Source of the DNA: Thermasporomyces sp040195635
GTDB lineage: Bacteria > Actinomycetota > Actinomycetes > Propionibacteriales > Actinopolymorphaceae
DNA: 64,000 bases
NCBI RefSeq assembly: GCF_040195635.1
Contig: NZ_JBEFTX010000008.1
Location: 124,001 to 188,000, forward strand
Reading direction: 5' to 3'
Shown here: piece by piece, positions 8,594 through 15,162 of the stretch
How positions within the stretch are numbered: the first letter of the stretch is position 1
How the letters are laid out: every line of letters starts with the position of its first letter
The notes under the pieces: model-generated
Seen by the model: only the letters and a program-made list of their open reading frames with translations
What the model was told of the DNA's origin: nothing
Databases searched by the model: none
Position numbers and translations under genes: made by a program

Positions 8594-9466
8594 GTGCCTC
8601 GATCACTGGATGAACTGCTCGACCTGCTCGATCTGGAACAGATCGAGGACAACCTGTTCCGCGGCCGCCAGCCGGAGACCAGGCTGCAGCGCGTGTTCGG
8701 CGGACAGGTTGCCGGCCAGGCATTGGTCGCCGCCAGCCGCACCGTCGAACCGGGCCGGGCGGTCCACTCGCTGCATGCGTACTTCCTGCTGCCAGGCGAC
8801 ACCAACGTCCCGATCGTCTACGACGTCGAACGGCTGCGTGACGGCCGGTCCTTCAGCACCCGCCGGACGGTCGCGCGACAGCATGGCCGGACGATCTTCT
8901 ACATGTCGGCGTCGTTCCATGTGCCCGAGACCGGGTTCGACCACCAGGACGTGGCACCCGACGTACCCGCTCCGGACGTGTGCCCGACACTCGGCGAGGT
9001 GCTCGAGAAGATCTCGGGGCGCCCGAGCGACACGTGGGCGGAGGAGTGGGCCGCGCTCGACGTGCGCTATGCGGGCGACTCGCGCCGTGGCGGTACGCCG
9101 GACGTCCCGGACCATCCCGCCCGCGCGCGGGTGTGGTTCCGCGCCGCCGGCCGGCTGCCGGACGACCCGGTACTGCACCGGTGCGTTCTTGCGTACGCCA
9201 GTGACCTGACCCTGCTCGGTGTCACGCTCGTGCCCCACGACACCTACATCGGGGCGCGTGGCCTGCAAACCGCGTCGCTCGACCACGCGATCTGGTTCCA
9301 CCGGCCCTTCCGCGCGGACGAGTGGCTGCTCTACGACCAGATCTCACCGTCGGCGTCGGATGCGCGGGGCCTTGCGACCGGCCGGCTGTTCACCACCGAC
9401 GGAAGCCTGGTCGCGTCGGTTGTCCAGGAGGGGCTGATCCGTCCGCGTCTCGATGGGGCAGGGTAG
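8594..9466 (+). CDS. tesB: Acyl-CoA thioesterase II
   Basis: 290 residues with the double hotdog layout of TesB. The first half carries RVFGGQVAGQALVAASRTV and LHAYFLLPGD. The second carries VLAYASDLTLL, then SLDHAIWFHRPFRADEWLLYDQ, the block with the active-site Asp, and GRLFTTDGSLVASVVQEGLIR. The GTG at 8594 is preferred because homologues begin close to the LDELLDLLDLE segment; the ribosome-binding site is only a weak GGGGA. TesB hydrolyses medium and long acyl-CoAs in the cytoplasm. It is followed after 5 nt by the small thiamine-binding-like gene, so the two are likely co-transcribed. Confidence 0.9.
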   Translation: MPRSLDELLDLLDLEQIEDNLFRGRQPETRLQRVFGGQVAGQALVAASRTVEPGRAVHSLHAYFLLPGDTNVPIVYDVERLRDGRSFSTRRTVARQHGRTIFYMSASFHVPETGFDHQDVAPDVPAPDVCPTLGEVLEKISGRPSDTWAEEWAALDVRYAGDSRRGGTPDVPDHPARARVWFRAAGRLPDDPVLHRCVLAYASDLTLLGVTLVPHDTYIGARGLQTASLDHAIWFHRPFRADEWLLYDQISPSASDARGLATGRLFTTDGSLVASVVQEGLIRPRLDGAG

Positions 9467-9471
9467 GCAGC

Positions 9472-9789
9472 ATGATTGTGGCGTTCAGCATCAGTCCCGC
9501 AGGCGGCGCCGACGACGGCAGCGTGAGCGAAGCCGTCGCCGCGGCGGTACGCGTGGTCCGCGAGTCCGGCCTGCCCAACGAGACCAACGCGATGTTCACC
9601 AACATCGAGGGGGAGTGGGACGAGGTGATGGCGGTGGTCAAGCAGGCCGTCGACGTCGTGGCAGCGACCTCACCCCGGGTCGGCCTCGTGCTCAAGGCCG
9701 ACATCCGTCCCGGCCACACCGGAGAGCTCACCGGCAAGGTCCAACGCGTCGAGCGCCTCCTCGCCGACGGAGACCACGTCGGGGAATGA
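9472..9789 (+). CDS. Thiamine-binding (MTH1187/YkoF-like, DUF77) family protein
   Basis: 105 residues from ATG 9472, 5 nt after tesB. The sequence is typical of the small ferredoxin-like DUF77 proteins: FSISPAGGADDGSVSEAVAAA, the SGLPNETNAMFTNIEGEWDEV block and VGLVLKADIRPGHTGELTGK. Members bind thiamine or hydroxymethylpyrimidine and form tetramers; the physiological role is unsettled. The stop codon sits inside a long inverted repeat shared with the convergent gene. Confidence 0.85.
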   Translation: MIVAFSISPAGGADDGSVSEAVAAAVRVVRESGLPNETNAMFTNIEGEWDEVMAVVKQAVDVVAATSPRVGLVLKADIRPGHTGELTGKVQRVERLLADGDHVGE

Positions 9790-9812
9790 TCACGCATGCG
9801 GGATCATTCCCC
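9781..9812. terminator. Bidirectional terminator-like inverted repeat containing both stop codons
   Basis: GGGGAATGATC (9781-9791) is mirrored perfectly by GATCATTCCCC (9802-9812) around a 10-nt loop. The TGA of the plus-strand gene (9787-9789) lies in one arm, and the TGA of the minus-strand gene (stop at 9804) lies in the other. There is no clear U tract, as is common in actinomycetes. Confidence 0.78.
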
Positions 9813-10742
9813 ACGCTGCGCGGTGCATTCGCCATGTTTCGTGGGGAATTGGCATGGGTCGTCGTGAGCTGGCCAAGGGGTGGGATCGGTGAGCGGGCGC
9901 AGGCCGGCGACCAGCTCGGCGAGGCGTTCCGGGCGAACGACTCTCGCGCGGACGGCACCCGATGCGAGCCGCCGGGTGAGCGGGTCGAGCGGCAGGGGCG
10001 CCTTCGACGCGAGCAGGAGGACGTTGCCGTAACGCCGGCCACGCAGCTGGGACGGTTCGGCCACCAGCGCGACGTGCCGGAAGACCTCGCGCAGGGTGGC
10101 CGCCTCCGCGCGGGCGTGCCGCTGCTCGGTGCGGTCGGCGACGTTGGCGACGTAGGTACCGTCCGGTGCCATGACGCGGGCGAGGTCTGCACAGAACTCG
10201 ACCGTCGTGAGCGCCGGCGGCACCTGGTTGCCCGCGAAGACGTCGCGGATCACGACGTCGTGGGAGGCGTCCGGGAGGGTACGTAGGCCGTCGCGAGCGT
10301 CGGCGACCCGGATCCGGAAACCCTGGTCGCGGCGGATCCCGAAGGCCCGGCGGACCAGCTCCACCAGGTCCCCGTCGATCTCGAACACCACTTGCCGTGA
10401 ACCTGGTCGGGTTGCCGCGACGTACCGCGCGAGGGTGCAGCCGCCGCCTCCGAGATGGGCGACGCGCAGCGGCGCCGGCAGGGCCGCGTCCCGGTCGAGG
10501 ACGTCGAGCAGGTCGCCGATCCACCGGACGTACTCGAACTCCAGCCGGGTGGGATCGTCGAGATGGACATACGAACTGGGTACGCCGTTGACGACCACGA
10601 ACCACCCCGCGGGGTCATCGCGGTCGACCGTGAGCTCCGCGCTGCCGGTGCTGATCGCGTGCGCGCCGGCGTACGCGGCCGGTCCAGCGTCAGTCCTGCG
10701 CGGCTGCCGCCGGGTGCGGGCGGGCGGACGGCGGTCGGGCAC
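9804..10742 (-). CDS. Spermidine-synthase-like methyltransferase-fold protein
   Basis: About 312 residues if started at GTG 10742; the frame is open further upstream, so the start is uncertain. The core is a Rossmann methyltransferase/polyamine synthase fold. VAHLGGGGCTLARYVAATRPG is the glycine loop, VVFEIDGDLVELVRRAFG holds the acidic residue that binds the nucleoside ribose, IRVADARDGL comes next, and HDVVIRDVFAGNQVP is motif IV. Actinomycete proteins of this type are usually named spermidine synthase-like, and polyamine synthesis is unproven. No membrane segments are seen. The gene ends in the shared inverted repeat at 9781-9812. Confidence 0.75.
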   Translation of the reverse strand: MPDRRPPARTRRQPRRTDAGPAAYAGAHAISTGSAELTVDRDDPAGWFVVVNGVPSSYVHLDDPTRLEFEYVRWIGDLLDVLDRDAALPAPLRVAHLGGGGCTLARYVAATRPGSRQVVFEIDGDLVELVRRAFGIRRDQGFRIRVADARDGLRTLPDASHDVVIRDVFAGNQVPPALTTVEFCADLARVMAPDGTYVANVADRTEQRHARAEAATLREVFRHVALVAEPSQLRGRRYGNVLLLASKAPLPLDPLTRRLASGAVRARVVRPERLAELVAGLRPLTDPTPWPAHDDPCQFPTKHGECTAQRGE

Positions 10743-10797
10743 GGCGCCAGCGTGGCATGACCGACAGCGGCCCTGGTCGGCAGGTGGGTGTGGATGA

Positions 10798-10832
10798 CCA
10801 GGTGATCCGGACCCAGGTGATCCGGACCCAGG
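10798..10832. repeat. 15-bp tandem repeat, 2.3 copies
   Basis: CCAGGTGATCCGGAC occurs at 10798-10812 and 10813-10827, and a third copy begins at 10828. It lies in the divergent gap between the spermidine-synthase-like gene and the hypothetical gene at 10901. Confidence 0.8.
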
Positions 10833-10900
10833 TCCCGGGCCTTGCGACCTCCGGGCGTGCGAGACTGCAGAGGACGACATGATCACGGCGGAGGTGACCA

Positions 10901-11329
10901 GTGGCCGGCAAGGGACGGATCGCCAAAACCGCGGTGACGTACGCGATGAAGTACGGCCCGCTCGTCTACGAAGCCATCAAGCACGGCCGGGAGCCGGCGC
11001 AGCGTGCGGTCCAGAAGGCGCTGGCACGGCAGGCTGATCGCAAGCGCGCGCTCACCCACGCGACAACCGTGGTCGACGGCTCGGTGCTTCGGGTGTTCCA
11101 CGAGGCCGAACCGATCTGGGTGGTTTTTTCCAAGGACACGCCGGTGGCGAGCTACCCCGCCGTCGACGTGCCGCTCGCCGACGTCCTCCAACACGCCGAT
11201 CTGAGTCTGCGGGTCACGCCGCCCCCACCAGGATCAAGGCGGCTGCCCGACTTGGACATGTCGAAGCTGCCGAAGGTCCCTGATCTCCCGGCGCTCGCTC
11301 GCAAGGCGCTCCGCCGCGGGCACCGCTGA
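10901..11329 (+). CDS. Conserved hypothetical basic protein
   Basis: 142 residues from GTG 10901, preceded by GGAGGTGA at good spacing. The N-terminal half is rich in Lys, Arg and Ala (GRIAKTAVTYAMKYGP, REPAQRAVQKALARQADRKR), and the C-terminal half looks beta-structured with a proline-rich linker (VTPPPPGSRR) and a basic tail (ARKALRRGHR). No catalytic motif or membrane segment was found, and I do not recognise the family. Strong codon bias and a good ribosome-binding site make it a real gene. Confidence 0.72.
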   Translation: MAGKGRIAKTAVTYAMKYGPLVYEAIKHGREPAQRAVQKALARQADRKRALTHATTVVDGSVLRVFHEAEPIWVVFSKDTPVASYPAVDVPLADVLQHADLSLRVTPPPPGSRRLPDLDMSKLPKVPDLPALARKALRRGHR

Positions 11330-11386
11330 CCCCGCGCGCCGGGCAAGAAAGCTCCTCGGGCGGTACGCCCGAAACGTCCAGAAGTC

Positions 11387-11845
11387 TCAGCTCGGAGGTT
11401 GGCGGAGTCGCTTGATGTCGCCGCGCCGCTTCTTCTCCTCGAGGCGGCGCTGGTGCGCGCCCTTGGTCCGCCTGGTCGGCCGGCGGGGCTTGGGCGGTGG
11501 AGCGGTCGCGTCCTCGACGAGGGCGGTCAGGCGGGCGAGGGCGGCGCGGCGGTTGGCGAGCTGCGAGCGCTGGTCAGAGGCGGTGACGGTGAGGACGCCG
11601 TCCACGAGCCGTTCCGCCAGTCGCCGCAGGGCACGCTCGCGCAGGACCGGGCTGAGTGCCTCCGACCGGGCGAGGTCGTACGACACACTCACCCGGGAGT
11701 CCGTCGTGTTGACCGACTGGCCGCCCGGCCCGCCCGAGCGGGAGAAGCGCCATGACAGCTCGTGCGCGTAGCCGCTGAGGTCGAACCCGCTTCCCCGCCT
11801 GGGCGCGCGGGCGGACCCGCGGTCGGGGTGCTCGTCATCACGCAC
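11387..11845 (-). CDS. arfB: Alternative ribosome-rescue factor / peptidyl-tRNA hydrolase ArfB
   Basis: 152 residues. The class I release-factor GGQ loop is present at 41-43 (SRSGGPGGQSVNTTDSRV), followed by the compact domain (VLRERALRRLAERLVDGVL, then DQRSQLANRRAAL). The long basic tail (KPRRPTRRTKGAHQRRLEEKKRRG) is the part that in ArfB threads into the empty mRNA channel of stalled ribosomes. No codon-recognition domain is present, which separates it from RF1/RF2. It frees ribosomes stalled on non-stop mRNA. Confidence 0.92.
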   Translation of the reverse strand: MRDDEHPDRGSARAPRRGSGFDLSGYAHELSWRFSRSGGPGGQSVNTTDSRVSVSYDLARSEALSPVLRERALRRLAERLVDGVLTVTASDQRSQLANRRAALARLTALVEDATAPPPKPRRPTRRTKGAHQRRLEEKKRRGDIKRLRQPPS

Positions 11846-11946
11846 GGCGGGACAGCTCCTCGGAGGTGGACGGCAGGCAGGCCCGGTCGTCCGTCGTCGA
11901 CCAGGCCCACCTCCACCCTACGCACGGGCACGCGGGCCAGGCCCAG

Positions 11947-12003
11947 CCGCGAGCCGCCTGCTCGGCCGCGAGCTGCCTGCTCAGCCGCGAGCCGCCTGCT
12001 CAG
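11947..12003. repeat. 18-bp imperfect tandem repeat, three copies
   Basis: The unit GCCGCGAGCCGCCTGCTC recurs three times with one or two mismatches, directly downstream of the minus-strand solute-binding protein gene, whose stop codon is at 12000. Confidence 0.75.
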
Positions 12004-13721
12004 CCGACGGCCGGACGGACCTTCTCGGCGTACCACGGCGCGTAGACCTGTGCGTGGAAGTCGGGCGCCTCCTGCTGCCACACCTTGTCCAGTGCGGCGT
12101 AGTACCTCCGGGCGGACTTGACGAACACCTCGTCGTCGATGCTCGACGTGAAGCCGTCGTTGGTCTTGTTCACCGTCTGCTCGAGCTTCGCGAGCTCGGC
12201 CCGGATGTCGCTGACCTTCCGTTCGAACGCCCACCGGTTGATCGCGTCGTCGGACGCCGTTCCCGATGGACCGGGGCTCTCCTCCGCCGGGAAGAACTGC
12301 TCCTGCGGCGGGGTCGGGTTCAGCTTGGTGCCGGCCGAGTAGGCGTCGACGATCTCCTTGCCCCACGCCTCCTCGGCGCTGCCGGGCAGGTTCTCCACGC
12401 TCTCGGCGAACACCGGGATCATCGTGTTCGTCGGGATCATGGAACCTCCGACATAACCGCCGTAGACGTTGCGCAGGTCCTTCGTCTCCTCGTTGATCAC
12501 CTTCATCTGCGTGGTGAGGCCCGGACCCATCATGTAGGTGTGCAGGTTGACCGCCTTGTCGAGCACGTCGTCCTCGGCGTCCGGCCGGAACGAGATCATC
12601 GCGTTGCCGTAGCGGGCGGTGCCGTCGTAGAAGCCGGTCTCCCCGAACGGCAGGGGGATCCAGCCAACGATCTCTTCGTACGGCTTGCCGGTCGGCGACA
12701 CGAACTTCGCCGCCTCCGGGTCATTGGGGCTGTGGACCAAAGCCGCCGGGTTGCCCATCCACATCCCGACCTCGGCCCGGGTGAAGGCCGCGTTGGCCTG
12801 CCCGTCGTCGAACGTGATGTCCGTACGCACCGACTCGTCGTCGAAGACCATGCCCCGGAACAGCTCGACCGCCCGCACCCACGTGTCCGCGTGGGTGGTG
12901 AAGTCGGCGCGCCAGTTCCAGCTCGTGTCGGGGGCGGGTACGTCGGTGAGAAGCCCGTGCGCGTTGGCGGACAGGAACGCCCAGTAGTTCCAGTTGACGA
13001 GGGCGATGCCCTTGCGCTTGCCCGACGTGGTGGCCTTCGCGATCTCGCGGACCCGCTGCCACGTCCACGTCCGGTCGAACGAGATGTCGGAGATCCCGGC
13101 ATCGGAGAGGAAGTCCCGCCGGTAGTAGAGACCCTGACCGGCGCCGGAGTATTCGTACGGCAGTCCGTAGCGCTTGCCGTCGAGCTGCCAGAAATCCCAT
13201 GCCGGCTTGACGACCGGGTTGAGCTTCCTGCCGAACTGGTACTTCTCCGCGAGTTCGGTGATGTCGGCCGCGAGCCCCTGGACGAAGGCGTTGCGGATGT
13301 TGCCCGATCCCCAGCTGCCCAGGACGTTGCCGATGAACAGGTCCGGCGCCGTGCCACCGCCGACCGACGCCACGAGGGCTTCGGTGTCCTGGATGTCGGC
13401 GTTGATGTGGGTGAGCTTGACGCCGGGATTCTGCTTGAACCAGCCTTGGAGCGCCTCGGCGTACCCCTTGGCGTTGGCGTCCTTCTTCCGCTTGTCAGCC
13501 GACGGCATGACGGGATAGGGGTCCGCGTTCGGCACCCCACCGATCTTGAGGGTGACGTCAGCCGAACCGCCGCCCGCTCCGGAGTCCTTCTGGCAGCCCG
13601 ACAGCGTAAGGCCGCCGGTGGTCAGTACGGCGCCGGCGGCGAAGGCACGCAGCATGCTCCGCCGGGTGAGTGTGCCTCCCATCTCCTGCAGTGGCGAGTA
13701 CGTCGATTGTGGATCGCCCAT
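12000..13721 (-). CDS. Tat-type lipoprotein, extracellular sugar-binding protein of an ABC importer
   Basis: 573 residues from ATG 13721, 2 nt after the LacI stop; its AGGGAG site lies inside the end of the LacI gene. The N-terminus has a twin-arginine motif (TRRSMLR), a hydrophobic core and lipobox LSGC with Cys43, so it should be exported folded and anchored in the membrane. The mature part is a large family-1-type solute-binding protein: GTAPDLFIGN, then KRYGLPYEYSGAGQGLYYRRDFL, and EVGMWMGNPAALVHSP. Such proteins bind sugars or oligosaccharides. No permease or ATPase genes adjoin it, so it must use transport partners encoded elsewhere. The regulator and the glycosidase beside it suggest it feeds the same glycan pathway. 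Confidence 0.88.
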   Translation of the reverse strand: MGDPQSTYSPLQEMGGTLTRRSMLRAFAAGAVLTTGGLTLSGCQKDSGAGGGSADVTLKIGGVPNADPYPVMPSADKRKKDANAKGYAEALQGWFKQNPGVKLTHINADIQDTEALVASVGGGTAPDLFIGNVLGSWGSGNIRNAFVQGLAADITELAEKYQFGRKLNPVVKPAWDFWQLDGKRYGLPYEYSGAGQGLYYRRDFLSDAGISDISFDRTWTWQRVREIAKATTSGKRKGIALVNWNYWAFLSANAHGLLTDVPAPDTSWNWRADFTTHADTWVRAVELFRGMVFDDESVRTDITFDDGQANAAFTRAEVGMWMGNPAALVHSPNDPEAAKFVSPTGKPYEEIVGWIPLPFGETGFYDGTARYGNAMISFRPDAEDDVLDKAVNLHTYMMGPGLTTQMKVINEETKDLRNVYGGYVGGSMIPTNTMIPVFAESVENLPGSAEEAWGKEIVDAYSAGTKLNPTPPQEQFFPAEESPGPSGTASDDAINRWAFERKVSDIRAELAKLEQTVNKTNDGFTSSIDDEVFVKSARRYYAALDKVWQQEAPDFHAQVYAPWYAEKVRPAVG

Positions 13722-13723
13722 GG

Positions 13724-14938
13724 CTACGGCTCCCTTGACGGCGGTTCCGGACGTCCATCGGGCGGCCGGGGGTGGGTGTGGTGGTGGGGGTGGTTGAGGG
13801 AGTGGTGACGGGGAGGTGCGGTGGAGTCGCGGACGACCAGCGAAACCTCGAGCAGGGTCTCCCGGCCGGACATCGCCGGGCGCCGGATGCGTTGGAGGAG
13901 GTGCCAGACGCTCTGGGCGCCCATGAGTTCCTTGTCCACGCGCACGGTGGTGAGTGGCGGGGCGGCCTGGCCGGCGAGCTCGATGTCGTCGTAGCCCACG
14001 ACGGAGATGTCCTCCGGGACGGAGATGCCGCGTTCGCGCAGGGTGGCGAGCGCGCCGAGTGCGGTGGCGTCGTTGCAGCAGAAGACCGCGGTCGGCGGAG
14101 TCGGGAGGTCAAGCAGTTCGGCCATCTGCGCGCGACCGCCTGTCGGGCTCAGCGTGGTCGTGCGGATGAGTTCCGGATCGACGGTGTACCCGGCGTCGAC
14201 GATCGCCCGGCGATACCCGCGGAGCCGGTCGCTGATGGACGGGAACTCCGCAGGTCCGGCGATCATCGCCGGGACCGGGTCGGTGTGGCCGAGGTCGAGC
14301 AGGTGCCGGACGGCGAGGTAGCCACCGCGTTCGTCGTCGTTGCGTACGGCGTCGAGCGTCGCCGCCCGCGCGCCACGGACACCGCCGAGCGAGTGCGTGC
14401 CCCCGGGCGAGTGTGCACCTCCGAGGGAGTGTGTACTGCCGAGGGAGACGCCGTTGTCGACGAGGACGCAGGGCACACCGGTCGCCGTGATCTGGTCGAC
14501 CGTGTGGTCCGGCAGGTAGCCGACGAGCAGCAGGCCGTGCGCCTCGCGGCGTTGGACGGACAGCGGAAGGGGATCGTGGCGGTCGATGCCCACGACGAGT
14601 TCGTACGACAGACTCAGCCCGAGCGTGGCGCACACACCCTGCGCACCCTCCAGCACCGACGAGTAGAACGGGTTGGTCCGCAGGGAGTGCTCCATCAGCC
14701 GGATGACGAGGCCGATCGACCGCACACCTGGGACGGCCGTGTCGTCTGTGGGCTGGACCGTCGTCCGGCGAAGAGCTGGCCGGTAACCGAGTGCGGACGC
14801 GGCGCGTTCGACGGCGTGCCGGGACGCGGTGGAGACCGCGGCCCGGCCGGAGAACACCGCCGAAGCTGTGCCCATGGACACACCCGCTCGTTCGGCGACC
14901 TGCCGCAACGTCGTTCGCCTCCCCGGCTGTCCGACCAC
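13724..14938 (-). CDS. LacI-family transcriptional regulator with repeat insertion
   Basis: 404 residues from GTG 14938, preceded by GGGGAAA. The helix-turn-helix is TTLRQVAERAGVSMGTASAV, followed by the hinge region GYRP. The sugar-binding core has ELVVGIDR, DHTVDQI, TAVFCCNDATALGALATLRERG and ISVVGYDDIELAGQAAPPLTTVRVDKELMG. Between about residues 163 and 186 is a low-complexity insertion of a six-residue motif (variants of SLGGTH), encoded by four 18-bp DNA units. The protein has a His/Pro-rich tail. It forms an operon with the solute-binding protein downstream and diverges from the 911-residue glycosidase; both are likely targets. Confidence 0.9.
   Translation of the reverse strand: MVGQPGRRTTLRQVAERAGVSMGTASAVFSGRAAVSTASRHAVERAASALGYRPALRRTTVQPTDDTAVPGVRSIGLVIRLMEHSLRTNPFYSSVLEGAQGVCATLGLSLSYELVVGIDRHDPLPLSVQRREAHGLLLVGYLPDHTVDQITATGVPCVLVDNGVSLGSTHSLGGAHSPGGTHSLGGVRGARAATLDAVRNDDERGGYLAVRHLLDLGHTDPVPAMIAGPAEFPSISDRLRGYRRAIVDAGYTVDPELIRTTTLSPTGGRAQMAELLDLPTPPTAVFCCNDATALGALATLRERGISVPEDISVVGYDDIELAGQAAPPLTTVRVDKELMGAQSVWHLLQRIRRPAMSGRETLLEVSLVVRDSTAPPRHHSLNHPHHHTHPRPPDGRPEPPSREP
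14381..14452. repeat. 18-bp tandem repeat inside the LacI gene, four copies
   Basis: Four 18-bp units occupy 14381-14398, 14399-14416, 14417-14434 and 14435-14452, with a shared core resembling CCGAGGGAGTGTG. They encode the Gly/Ser/His repeat in the regulator and keep the frame. Confidence 0.78.
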
Positions 14939-15162
14939 TGATATTTCCCCGATTTTCAGAACAAGATTTCAATTGGTTCAGTGAACGTAGACGTCCGGCT
15001 TCGGCGCGGTCAAGGGCTGGATCTCGCTCAAATGCGGTTCTACTCTCAGATTTTCAACTGAACAAGACTGTGAACGCATCCGCACCTCCCTCTTGGTAAC
15101 CCAGCCGTCGAGGTCTCCGCCCCACCGAGCTGACCGGAGTCCACATTCGAGGAGGTTCTGCC
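14939..15162. promoter_or_regulatory. Divergent promoter region with candidate LacI operators
   Basis: This 224-bp gap is notably AT-richer than its surroundings. A perfect palindrome GTTCA-G-TGAAC lies at 14976-14986 and a related TTCA-AC-TGAA at 15053-15062. A direct repeat GATTTTCA...GAACAAGA occurs at 14951-14966 and, with 3 extra bases, at 15049-15067. These are plausible operators for the adjacent LacI regulator, controlling both it and the divergent glycosidase. This is inference from symmetry and position. Confidence 0.5.

Noticed and set aside
12054..13808. 584-codon plus-strand open frame
   Set aside because: Mirror frame of the minus-strand solute-binding protein; high GC leaves antisense frames open.
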